Shown one piece after another: positions 11,096 to 20,560 of a DNA stretch of 64,000 bases. The stretch spans positions 712,001 to 776,000 of the forward strand of contig JAMJFZ010002307.1 in assembly GCA_026225945.1 (NCBI GenBank), written 5' to 3'. Position numbers and translations under genes: made by a program. The stretch comes from Cricetomys ansorgei (lineage: Eukaryota > Chordata > Mammalia > Rodentia > Nesomyidae). Within the stretch, counting starts at the first letter, position 1. Each line of letters opens with the position of its first letter. The notes beneath the pieces are model-generated. The model was not told where the DNA came from and searched no databases. It saw only the letters and a list, made by a program, of their open reading frames with translations.

Positions 11096-11162
11096 AAAAA
11101 ACAAAAACAATACAAACAGGTTGTTTGACCCTGTGTGAACAGTTCAATCCTGGAGAGAGCCT

Positions 11163-11371
11163 CTTTATTTTATTTTATGTGTATGAATGCTTTGCCCGTT
11201 GTAAGTGGACTATGTGTGTGCAGAGCTCACAGACGCCAGAAAAGGCCATCACATCCCCTTGATCTGGAGCTATGGATGCTTCTAAGCTGCCATGAGGGGG
11301 CTGGGAATCAAATCCAGGACATCTGCAAAAGTAGCAAGTACACTTGACTGCTGAGCCATCTCTCCAGACCC
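11163..11371 (-). mobile_element. B2/B3 SINE
   Basis: A full-length-looking reverse element: the A/T-rich tail (TTTATTTTATTTTATGTGTA), body 'CTCACAGACGCCAGAAAAGG', 'GGGCTGGGAATCAAATCCAG' (B box side), and head 'CTGCTGAGCCATCTCTCCAG' (A box side). The tRNA-like head is well kept. Confidence 0.9.
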
Positions 11372-11584
11372 AGAGATAGAACTTTTTAAAAGCACAGAGA
11401 ATGACTGTGAACACAATGATGTCCTTTTTCAAAGGGTGGCAATAAAAAGCAGGCACTTAGTCTCCACCCTGAAGCATATTTTATCCTCTGAGAGCTGGAC
11501 TTGCAAGATGTCACTCTGCACTTATCTGGGCAAGGCACAATGGTTGCAAAGTCTTACATGCTAAATAGTTTTTTAAAATAAAAA

Positions 11585-11735
11585 TGGGTGTGGTGGAGAA
11601 CTACTTTAATCCCAGCACTTGGTGTACAGGAACAGGTGGGTCTCCATGAGTTTAAGGCTAGCCTGGTCTACACAGCTAGTATCCAGCCAGCCAAGGCTAC
11701 ATAATGAGACCTTGTCTCAGAAAAATAAAAACCAA
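11585..11735 (+). mobile_element. Old B1 SINE
   Basis: 'GGGTGTGGTGGAGAACTACT', 'TTTAATCCCAGCACTTGGTG', 'AGGCTAGCCTGGTCTACACA' and 'GACCTTGTCTCAG', then an A-rich tail. A diverged but complete B1 architecture in the plus direction. Confidence 0.88.
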
Positions 11736-13351
11736 AACCCAAATAACTCTCATAATCACTGGGGGAGAATGGATGTCTTCGTCTCCATAGCAGCAGAATG
11801 GCAGGTAGACACCACCCTCCTGGCTTCTGACAGGGGTACTGGGGTACTTAGGTCTCCATGATTACTGTGATGTCTTCCCAGTTCCCTTTATGTTGATTTT
11901 CCTCTGAGAACATCTCTCTCAAGATGCAGCAGCTGGCGAGATCTTTATTCAACTGATTGCTCTAGAAGTTTTATTGTATCTGCAAACATCACTTACAAAT
12001 ATCTGCTCTGGTCTTCCACTAGTGATGGCTCCTCAGGGAAGAGCAAGAGTAATTAAAGCAGGAGATTTAGGGGGAAAGCATTTTAATAAAAGGGACGACC
12101 ATTTTACTGAGAGGACTGTATGTATTCTGTCAATAAGGAAGGGCTGTAATTTAATTTAATTCTCCTGTATTAAGATCTCTGGAGTTTAGTGGTGGGCAGT
12201 TTGCTTGAACAGAAAAATGTAGTAGACATGGCAGTTGCTAAAAATCTAGGAGTAGGAAGGCTGAATCCTCGGAGTCCCACTTAGAACCCAGGCTTCCCTA
12301 AGGCAGGGAGCAGGGTGGCGAAGTGCACGGGCAGGAACTTCAGTAGGATGTGTCTTATCCTTCCAGGTTCCAAGAACTCGATACGTATGTGATCAAAAAC
12401 ATATGAATCCAGAAGTTGACCCATTCCAAGCAGTAACTAGATTTCTCAGTGAAATACACCCAGAATAAATATCTTATTGCCCAACACATTCCTCAAAGCA
12501 TCTTCAGAGGCTTTTAAAATTAGATTCCAAGTCCTTGATACAAAAGCTGGCATGGTGTTGAAGACAGTTTAGTAGAGCAAGAGCCTACCCATAATCCTCT
12601 CTCAGAAGCCAGAGCTCCTGGGCATTGATATTTTCATTTTATGGTCTTCATTCATCAAGGTGGCTAGTTACTTTTAATATATTTTGGAAAGTTAAATATT
12701 TAAAGTATTGCTACAATAAATTAATCCTCTTCTTTCATATTACACATGTTTGAGAAGAAAAACACTCAATATTCTCCCCCCACCACCTGCCCCCCCACAT
12801 TTCCTTCAGGAGAGGCTAACTCAAAGACTCCTTTCAGCCAGAGCTCTCCTCAGACAGATCTTCTCAACATTGTGTGCTCGGCAATGAGGGCTTGCTGGCT
12901 CCCAGCCCACTGCTCCGCCAGTACCCACACTGCTTTACTCTGTCACCAGAGCGATTTCCTGAGTATCTGATTTTGTGCCTCCCATCTTTGCTCACACCTA
13001 GTTTTTGGTGACCTACATTAGCTATGTAATCATAAACTCCAACTTCACAACACACTCCAAACGCACGAGAGAAAATCAAGGGCTTCCGATTAGCCTACAG
13101 TTAGCCATTCATTCTTATTAAAGTATATTGTGGATGTGCTCAATGTAACACAACAACGAAACACCAACAAAAACTTGGGCTTAGAGTTCTAGAATGTTAC
13201 TAGATGCTAGCTTACTCTGTTGACATTTCACAGATGAAGACAGACGGAGTCTTCCTGACATTAAGGGACTTCAGCAAGCATCACACGGGAGTCCCTGAGT
13301 GGCTGAGGTCTGCCATCTCGGATACTAGTGGGCTTTCTGCACGTGGTCTGA
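11736..13351. other. Unique sequence, no gene seen
   Basis: About 1.6 kb. A 61-codon frame at 11974-12159 and a 74-codon frame at 12746-12970 have no recognisable domains. A C-rich stretch (CCCCCCACCACCTGCCCCCC, about 12775-12795) is the only notable composition. Confidence 0.4.
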
Positions 13352-13591
13352 TTGATGTAGAATTTGGCTATTTACTGTCCCTCCAATGCGCATGTGCTAA
13401 AGGCTGAGTCTCAAGTCCCTGTGACTTATGGGAGGTAGGTGGAGCCTAAGTGGACAGAAGTTAGGGCTCTGGGAAGTGGCCTTCACCCAAGCCCTTCACT
13501 TTCTCTGCTTCCTGGCAGTGAAGAAGTGAACAGCTGGGCTCCACTATGTATTCCTCGCTGTAGTATTCTCTGCACACCACATTCCCAAACC
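13352..13591 (+). mobile_element. MaLR LTR fragment, MST/MLT-like
   Basis: 'GTGCTAAAGGCTGAGTCTCA', 'GGGAGGTAGGTGGAGCCTAA' and 'TTTCTCTGCTTCCTGGCAGT' match successive landmarks of old mammalian MaLR LTRs in sense orientation. It is truncated on the right, where a B2 head follows. Confidence 0.5.
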
Positions 13592-13668
13592 GACAGGGCA
13601 GAGTTGAACCTGGGTCTTCTGGAAGAACCACTAGTGCTCTTAACTGCTGAGCCATCTCTCCAGGCCCA
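13592..13668 (-). mobile_element. B2 SINE, head only
   Basis: 'GAGTTGAACCTGGGTCTTCT' and 'AACTGCTGAGCCATCTCTCC' are the reverse complement of the B2 tRNA-derived head. The B2 body and tail are missing. It is a tRNA relic, not a tRNA gene. Confidence 0.85.
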
Positions 13669-13689
13669 ATACAATTTTTTAAAGTAAAT

Positions 13690-14440
13690 AAAAATGACTA
13701 TTAAATGTTAAAATATTTAACGTCTTTAGCTATTAGAGAAATGAAAATGAAAATTACTTTGAGATTCTATGTCATTCCAGAGAATGGCTATCATTGAGGG
13801 AAAAAAAATGACAACAAATGCTGGCAGGAAATCTGGGGAAAACAGCCTTAATTCAGGTGGGAATGGAGCTGTGTCACCACTAAAGACTCAGCTATCGCAT
13901 GTCCCAGCTGTACCACTCCTGTTACATACCTAAAGGAATCTAATTCAATACTCCATAGAAATACCTGCACATCCACACTGATTACGTTACATATAATAAC
14001 TGTGACTTTATCCACGGTAACCAAGGTGTGGAAGTAGTTCAGATGCCCGCCGACGGACAAACAGATAAGGAACAATGTGGCATTTACACACAGTCAAGTT
14101 TTATTCCGTCACAAGGAAGGAAAAACGATGGCCTTTCTGAAAAATGGGTGGAAGTGGAGATTAATGTGTTAAGTAAAAGAAGCAGCCATTCTTGAGAGGC
14201 AAACATTGTGTGTTTTCTCTCACACAGAGAAGCTGAGTATAAAATACATGCAGCTATGACATGGAGTAGAAGGAAGTGTGCGGGAAGAAGAAGGAAGCAG
14301 AGCCGGTCAGTGGGTCAGACAAACACTGCTTTCTCTCACATGTGGGCTCTGTGTTAGTCCATAGCTACATCCACCAACACAGAGCATAAAACGGGGGTGG
14401 GGAGGTGGGAAGAGATATGTGGTGAAGAAATTAAACACAA
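13690..14440 (+). mobile_element. L1 ORF2 end and 3'UTR fragment
   Basis: 'GAAAATTACTTTGAGATTCT', 'AAATGCTGGCAGGAAATCTG', 'CATCCACACTGATTACGTTA', 'AGTAGTTCAGATGCCCGCCG' and 'GACATGGAGTAGAAGGAAGT' run in the order of L1 ORF2 C-terminus to 3'UTR. Broken in all frames. It continues past the ORF2 stop region into a GGGGGTGGGGAGGTGGGAAG G-rich tract typical of rodent L1 tails. Confidence 0.7.
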
Positions 14441-14505
14441 GAATAACCTCACAAGGCATTCATATTCCACCTAGGGGCTTCCTTTATTAAAAATGTCAAC
14501 ATTGT

Positions 14506-14628
14506 TGGAGCAGGATGGTGGACTTCAGCAGCCCCAGCACTTGGGATGAAGAGGCAGGAGGACCAAAAGTTGGGGGCAGCTTAGACTGCACAATAAAGTC
14601 TTGCCTCAAAAATACAAAAAAAATGTTA
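14506..14628 (+). mobile_element. Very old B1-like SINE
   Basis: 'GGAGCAGGATGGTGGACTTC', 'AGCCCCAGCACTTGGGATGA', 'GAGGCAGGAGGACC' and 'CTTGCCTCAAAAATACAAAA' preserve the B1/proto-B1 order with many changes. Confidence 0.65.
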
Positions 14629-16088
14629 AACCAACATAGAGAGAATTGTTGGGTCTTGGGTTGTCAAGCGGTCAATATTTGGCTGTCATCAACTCTTATT
14701 GTTGTAATTGTACCCATTAATTGTATCTATCTGATCACAGGCACAGCCAATATCAAAAGATTCTTGCATTCTCCTTGGGGAGAGTTATTAGACATCTTTT
14801 CGTTCCTATTGTCCGCTGCTTCTTTGCCAGGATACTGAGATGAATTGGGTTTTTTTTTACAAATCCTCCTATTTTTGCAAGAGAAGACTGATCTGCTTTG
14901 TGTGATATGTTAGCTCTTCGCTTCCCCACTCCGTATCATTTGTCCACCTTATATATTATGCTATATTCCCTATGCTCCATGTGCTCCTGGCTGCAGGTGA
15001 AATGGAAAAGGTTTTGTTTTCTAATTGGATATGTTATTCAACATCTTATTCTGCACAAAGCAAAGTTCTTCCTTTACACACATACGAGGTTATGCTTCTC
15101 TTTACCTGGAGCTAACCTAACTGTTGTGCTCAGTGTGTGTCTCATGAGTGTTTTCTGGGAAGTTTGTTTTATATTAGAGACAGGAACAGTAGAAGTCAAA
15201 CCCTGGGACTTTACTGGTTGTTTATATTAAAATGTTGAGTCTGGAATTTCAGAGGTGCCTCTTGTGTAGTAATAAGATGCGGCAGGGGCTACACATCAGG
15301 AGGGATTCATAACTAGGGAAGGAAAAAAACAAACAAATCATCATTTTCGCTAATCATGCAAATGAATATCAAGGCTGTGCACGCCTGCTCACAACCTAAA
15401 ATTTTATATAAATATATGTACAAGCTAAGTGTGGCCCCCCAGGCACCTGGATGTGTGCCAAAGTGTGCTTTGGGAGTACAGAATTGAGATCAGACTTCAT
15501 CACTGCTTCCACTGAGGTCTGTCAGGTGCCTACTCGTTTCTGTTGCTGTCTTCTAGAGGTGGGTACTGTTCTAAAATACACTCTTAGGATTTGATCTCTC
15601 CATTTGAGACGGCCAGTCAACAAAAGGGCAAAATAAAAGTGAATTGTATTGGGTTTGAAGGAATTACTTTCATTTATTGTACTTCAAGGTTTTCTATTAA
15701 GGTCAATTTTAAACACCTTTATTTGATAATCATTGTGTTAAGTAGAAGATGAAAGAAGTGGACAAATTCCCTCAAACTTCAGATTCTTCCTAGGAAAGTT
15801 TACCTTTCAAAATGGTTGGCCTTGTGAACGTAAAGCTGAGCCTCATTTAGTCTATGATCACCTACTTGGCATCCTCTGCCAACTGGCTCCCGAGTGCCTG
15901 GAAGAACGCCTATAAACACACTCAGAATTGATTTTGCAGTGTGTGTGCCAAAGATCATGCATTAGAGTCATAAAGGGGACTCTCTGGCAGTCAATCAAAC
16001 CCATTGTTGCCGAGCTCTCAAGTGCTGCCCTCCGCTCTACCGGATTCAGCTAAGGTGTTCCCAGGCCCACATCGGCTTGGCTGCAATC
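14629..16088. other. Unique sequence, no gene seen
   Basis: About 1.5 kb without a named repeat. Overlapping hydrophobic plus-strand frames of about 110 codons (14515-14838 and 14898-15230) lack recognisable features. The first of these starts inside the SINE. Confidence 0.4.
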
Positions 16089-16127
16089 ATTCAGGAGAAG
16101 CTGGTTTGTGACCAGGTTCTCCTGAAT
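16089..16127. repeat. Short perfect-arm inverted repeat (hairpin)
   Basis: ATTCAGGAGAA (16089-16099) and TTCTCCTGAAT (16117-16127) are exact reverse complements. After one G:G mismatch, four more inner bases pair (CTGG with CCAG) around a 7-nt loop, so the stem has 15 pairs in 39 nt. It lies in unique sequence. It is too short for a canonical pre-miRNA and has no T-run or other terminator context. Function unknown. Confidence 0.85.
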
Positions 16128-16749
16128 CAGTGCTGTTCCAAGATCGTATAACACAAGGAAAGAGGAAAGAAACAAGCATCAACAAGCAAGTGAACACATG
16201 AGAGCATAGGTGTGAGCACTTCTGTTGCTACGGAGTCTGAAGCTCTGATCACTTCTCCAGGCTGTGATTTTATCATGACCTCACCACACAGAAAAGAAAT
16301 GGATCAGATGCATTAGTTCTTAGAAAAGACATTTTCTAGTGAACTTCATGTAAGTCTAGGTTGGAGCAAGAAAAGACAAGTGAAAAGTAGTCAGTACCCT
16401 CAATTTGTTTTGCAAACCATCTAGGAAGGCAAATGGGACAGCAGGAGGGTACGGCGAGAATTGACAGAAGGGGGGTGCCGGCTTGTGTTGGAGGCTCCAT
16501 GGGTAAGCGATATTTCAGATTGGCCTCAAGAGCTACAAGGGGGCTTTTCGGGCTGACAACAGAGTAGTAGATGAAACCGGTCATCTTAGAAGGTTGTGCC
16601 CTAGCCAAGGATCTTAACCTTGGGGGTCCAGAGAGCCAATGTGATTGAGATGTGCGTGCAGGTATCGGGTGCAGACTGGTGAGCTACCTGGAGCCCTCAT
16701 CCTGACCGGCCTTGCATAGTGTCAGAGACTCTGCCTGCTGAGGGTAGTC
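16128..16749. other. Unique sequence, no gene seen
   Basis: No recognised repeat. A 90-codon minus-strand frame (16336-16608) is not identifiable. Confidence 0.4.
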
Positions 16750-17099
16750 CTGCTATAGTTTAGGTCTAGAACACTCCCCGAAGGCTCCTATGTTGAAAGC
16801 TTGGGCTCTACATTGTGATATTGAAAGTTAGAAGTAAGTTTACAAGCTGAGGCCCCATGAACCATGTTTAGATCACTGGAGACGTGCCCTAATGGAGGAT
16901 TGGGGACCCCAGCTCTTTTTTCTTTTAACCTTTTCCATTCTGGTCATGGAGTAAGAAGTTTAGTTGCCATATGGGCCCAAAGCACCAGACCAGCTAATCA
17001 TGGATGGAAACCTTTGCAACCAGGAACTGAAATCAACTGTTTATCCTTACAAGTTGATTATTTCAAGTTTTTTGCTAAGTATTGCAGAGGTGACTAACC
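16750..17099 (+). mobile_element. MaLR LTR, MST/MLT-like
   Basis: Starts CTGCTATAGTTTAGGTCTAG; then 'CTCCTATGTTGAAAGCTTGG', 'GACGTGCCCTAATGGAGGAT', 'GGGACCCCAGCTC', 'AATCATGGATGGAAACCTTT', 'ACAAGTTGATTATTTCAAGT'; ends 'GGTGACTAACCCA'. This is a full set of landmarks of an old MaLR LTR in sense direction. The polyadenylation hexamer is degenerate. Confidence 0.75.
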
Positions 17100-17533
17100 C
17101 AGGACCTCAGTCCACAACTAGCAAGAAACCAGATTTCCCTCACTCTATGGGAACAGAGAAAATTGGCGCTGAGCGAGGCTGTGTCCCTTCCTTGGTTAGG
17201 TTTCAGTGAGAGGGGACAACCGGCCAGCACTTTGACTTCACACTAATGAGGTCCTAAACGGAGAATCTGCCGAAAACGTGGTGGGATCCAGTTCACGGTA
17301 AGTGTGAGGTAATAAACACAGGTCACACAGAGAAGAGCACGCGCTAGCTCATCACACGCCCACGGGAGGAATACAGAACTCTGAGGGAACATAAAATAGT
17401 TCAGGCATTTCCTAGTTGTGGGTAGGTAGACACAACAACAGGGGAAAATGCAGGTAGAAAAATAGAAGCGTCTGAGACATGATAGAGAGAAACGGAATCT
17501 ACCCCGCAGATCACTGGGGGTCATTGAGGATGT

Positions 17534-17567
<34 letters not shown>

Positions 17568-17868
17568 CTGATACTAACTGGTTTGTGATGGACAATGAGT
17601 GCTAGTCAAAGAGACTAGTACAGATTATCAGGGAAGAGAATCAATTTAGATGGCACTGGAATAGATCTAGCAAGCGATTGTGGATGTTCTTCAATGACGG
17701 CGGTGGAAAGGAGATGAAGTAGGAAAACCAGGGAGAGACTGAGAGTGTGAGACCCACACTGGTCAACATGAGACCGAAGTGGAGAAAAACTGCTTGGAAA
17801 AGGGTGTTAAGCCTCTTCCTGTTGGTGATGTGAGAATTATAAGAGACTTTTAGATTTGAGAAATGACG
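17100..17868. other. Unique sequence with a TAA microsatellite
   Basis: Apart from the TAA repeat, nothing is recognised. Open frames at 17243-17524 and 17641-17913 on the minus strand are unremarkable; the second runs into the next LTR. Confidence 0.4.
17535..17564. repeat. (TAA)n microsatellite
   Basis: About ten uninterrupted TAA/AAT units. Confidence 0.95.
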
Positions 17869-18215
17869 TGTCTTAGTCACTTTTCTTCTTGCTGTGACAA
17901 AATGCCTGGCCAAAGCAACTTAAAGAAGAAAGGTTTAATTTGGGCCGGAGGTGTAAGAGGGGACAATGCAACAAGTCAGGGGAAGCAGGGCGGGAGGAAC
18001 ACGTTGCGCGGCTGGTCGGAGTCGGGAAGCAGAGGGATGCATGCTGGCGCTCAGCATGCTTTCTTCTTTTTATTCAGTCTGGGACCCATCGGGATGGTGC
18101 CCTCAATGGGGTTGGGTCTTCCCTCCTCAGTTAAACCTCCCTGGAAACTTGCCCACAGACATGCCCAGTACTGTCACCTAGGTCATTCCAAATCCAGTCA
18201 AGTTGACAGTGATGG
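17869..18215 (-). mobile_element. Rodent MaLR LTR, ORR1/MT-like
   Basis: It starts TGTCTTAGTCACTTTTCTTC; the right end holds 'CAAATCCAGTCAAGTTGACA'. In between, 'TCTTTTTATTCAGTCTGGGA' and 'GGTTGGGTCTTCCCTCCTCA' are in the reverse order of the LTR. The sense strand is minus, because the conserved aacttgac start is at the right. The terminal few bases on the right are disturbed and no target duplication is found. The open frame on the plus strand is therefore LTR antisense, not a gene. Confidence 0.75.
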
Positions 18216-18644
18216 TGTCGAGAGATCTCAAGCAACTAAGACCAGCTCTGGGATGAGGGGCAGGGTGGAAGCTGAAGACCGATCCGGGCGTTATCAACAG
18301 AGCTTTAGAAATAAATGATTCAGGAAGAATACACAGGCTGAGTGCAGGACAACAATAGACGGGGCTCTGGCGAATGCCAGCCCTCAAGTGTTAAAATGAG
18401 AACCAGGGGAGGAAAACAGGGTTACAAGCAGGGCAAAATCTGGAGCAGATCATCATGGGAATGAAGAGAGCAGGGATTTCCAAAGGGGTGAAGACTGGGT
18501 GCTTCCAAGTGTGACTTGGAAAGTGAATGGGTCCCGGGGAGAGGTCTTCAGATTTAACAGTGTCAGCACACTGCTGACACACAACAGCTTGGCTTTAATA
18601 GCATAAATATCAGAAGACCCGGGACAGAGGAGGGGGAGGGTAAA
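18216..18644. other. Unique sequence, no gene seen
   Basis: Purine-rich on the plus strand, with no recognised element or exon. Confidence 0.35.
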
Positions 18645-19160
18645 GCCATGTTGCTCTGGGTTTTGTGAAGCAGCAGGATCAACTGAGCACATATACACAT
18701 GCACAACACTGTTTATCACAGCATCGTTGGCAGCACCTGAGCTGTGGAGCCAACTTAGATGTCCATCAACAGAGGAATGGGGAAAGAACACGTGGGGTAC
18801 GTACACAATGGAATCTCTTTTTGGCCAATAGAACTAAGTCATGTGGTCTGTAGAAAGTGGGTGCAACTGGAAGACAAAGAATTGTTTTCTTTCATTTGTG
18901 GAATCTAAATTTTATATAGATTCATAAAATCACATATATATATGTGTGTGTGTATATACATATATTTAATATACTTATATTATAATAAGTATACTTAATA
19001 TACATATTTATACAAAATCATATATATATATATATATACACACACACAGAGAACAGGAAATAATAGAAATAAAATTGTCTGAAGGACAAAGGGGACTAAT
19101 GGTCTAATGGTGACCATGTGAGGGGGTAGAAAAGGGAGGGTCTGGGGCATAAGTGCAAAT
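18645..19160 (+). mobile_element. L1 ORF2 end and 3'UTR with AT/GT tracts
   Basis: 'GTTTATCACAGCATCGTTGG', 'GATGTCCATCAACAGAGGAA', 'TACACAATGGAATCTCTTTT' and 'TTTCTTTCATTTGTGGAATC', then 'GGGTCTGGGGCATAAGTGCA', are rodent/mammalian L1 end landmarks in the plus direction. The 3'UTR contains the AT/GT low-complexity tract at 18936-19045. No reading frame is kept. Confidence 0.75.
18936..19045. repeat. AT/GT-rich low-complexity tract with dyad symmetry
   Basis: Alternating TATATA, GTGTGT and ACACAC blocks. An 8-bp inverted pair ATACTTAT / ATAAGTAT is separated by 6 bp near 18974-18995. TA/TG on the left mirrors TA/CA on the right. Probably grown from the L1 3'UTR seed. Confidence 0.8.
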
Positions 19161-19344
19161 ATGCTCAACATAGTAGATGCGTGTATAAAAACTTAGATAA
19201 ATATATGTGTATATTTAAAACAGCGAATGAATGGTGGAAGAAGACAAGAGACCACAGATTCCACAAGTGTTCTTTTGAATAGTTGAGCAAAAGAGAGAGA
19301 ATAAAGAAATGAAGGGAAAAAGAATAACAATTGAAAAGTTTAAA

Positions 19345-20560
19345 GGTAATCCACAAGATGAATTTGTGAAGCACATGTCCAGTGCGGGACTTGTGTCTTA
19401 AAAATGATGTGAAGACCTCTCCAGCCCAGTCATGGAAAGGACAATCACTCAATCGAAAGTAAGCACAAGATCCGAGCAAACAGTTTGCCAGAGAATTTAA
19501 ATCAATGCCCCAAAAGCACATAAAATGACGCTGAACACCAACTGGGACTAGAGAAAAGCAAATCATCTTGGAGGAGACCCTTCCTATGCACTCAGAGAGG
19601 GATCGAGTGGGGAGTCAGAAAAGGAGCATTGGCAGCCACATGGGGAAACTGGAGCTTTCAAACGGTGCTGCTGCTGCTGCTGGTGAGCTTGTCTGCTGCA
19701 GCTGAGGAAGGGTTCAGCCACTATGGAAGCAATCGACAACATCTTAGACAATTATACATAGGATTATGTAGCAGTACACTGCTCTGTAGGCTCAGCCAGG
19801 AAGATAAGGGGTCATTTTCATTTGTGGAAGCCCTGCCAGACCTCAGCAGAGGGAACCACCGTCATGGTCAGTGCCGAACTCACAGGGGAGCCTTGAGCAT
19901 CTGAGCTCAGGTGTCTTTAATTCAGTCAGCACTCCTCAGGTGCAGATCATTAGCAATCAAACACCCCCCCCCCCCCACACACACACACAGAAATCCAACA
20001 CCTGCAGACAATACAAAATGCCAAGGCCTACGCATTCCTTTTTCCAACACTGCACAAAAACAGTTATTTTAAACACAACTAAAAATAAACTTTCACAACA
20101 GGATTATGGCATGACTCAGCCATTTCATTACTACATATAGACCCAAGGGAAATGAAAACTCATATCCATACAGAAATGTGATCCTGAATACTACAGCAGC
20201 ATTGCTCAGAAAAGCCAAAGATGGAAACAACCCAAACAGCCCTAAGCAGGAGTTAAATATTCATATAGGTAGCACCATGGATGAATCTTGAAAGCACACC
20301 AAGTTCAAGAACACATACATAGAAAAAGGCCACAGACTACGATTACCTTCACAGAAAAGTCAAGAATGAGGAGACAGACACAGAGGGTAGTTTAGTGTTT
20401 GACCTGGTGGTGGGAACATTTCAAAGGACAAGAGAATGTCAGATAAAGGGTACAGACTTTTCCTTGAAATGGTTCCAAAACATGGTAATGACCCATATGC
20501 AGAAAGGCATTGCACAAGTGAACTGTTTGGCGTAAACATTATGTCTGAATAAAGGTTTTC
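19345..20560 (+). mobile_element. Ancient L1M ORF2 end, interrupted
   Basis: The left part has 'AAGACCTCTCCAGCCCAGTC', 'ACGCTGAACACCAACTGGGA', then 'GGGGAAACTGGAGCTTTCAA' and 'GGTTCAGCCACTATGGAAGC'. The right part resumes with 'GGATTATGGCATGACTCAGC', 'CTACATATAGACCCAAGGGA', 'ATGGAAACAACCCAAACAGC', 'TAGCACCATGGATGAATCTT' and 'GGTAGTTTAGTGTTTGACCT'. This is the standard order of the last third of L1 ORF2 plus 3'UTR. About 340 bp at 19745-20085 do not match and look inserted. A CTG run at about 19670-19682 makes one frame look like a signal peptide (see rejected list). Confidence 0.8.
19745..20085. other. Unrecognised insertion within L1M
   Basis: This lies between the two parts of the L1M. It contains a C run followed by CACACA at 19963-19988 and no SINE head that I recognise. 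It could be an unknown repeat or rearranged DNA. There are no obvious flanking duplications. Confidence 0.45.

Noticed and set aside
17863..18318. 151-codon plus-strand frame
   Set aside because: Most of it is the antisense of a rodent MaLR LTR (17869-18215).
19629..19904. Frame with a perfect-looking signal peptide (leucine run then AAAEE)
   Set aside because: It starts at TTG, not ATG. The leucine run is a CTG repeat inside L1M ORF2-derived sequence (GGGGAAACTGGAGCTTTCAA ... AGCCACTATGGAAGC), so the resemblance is accidental.
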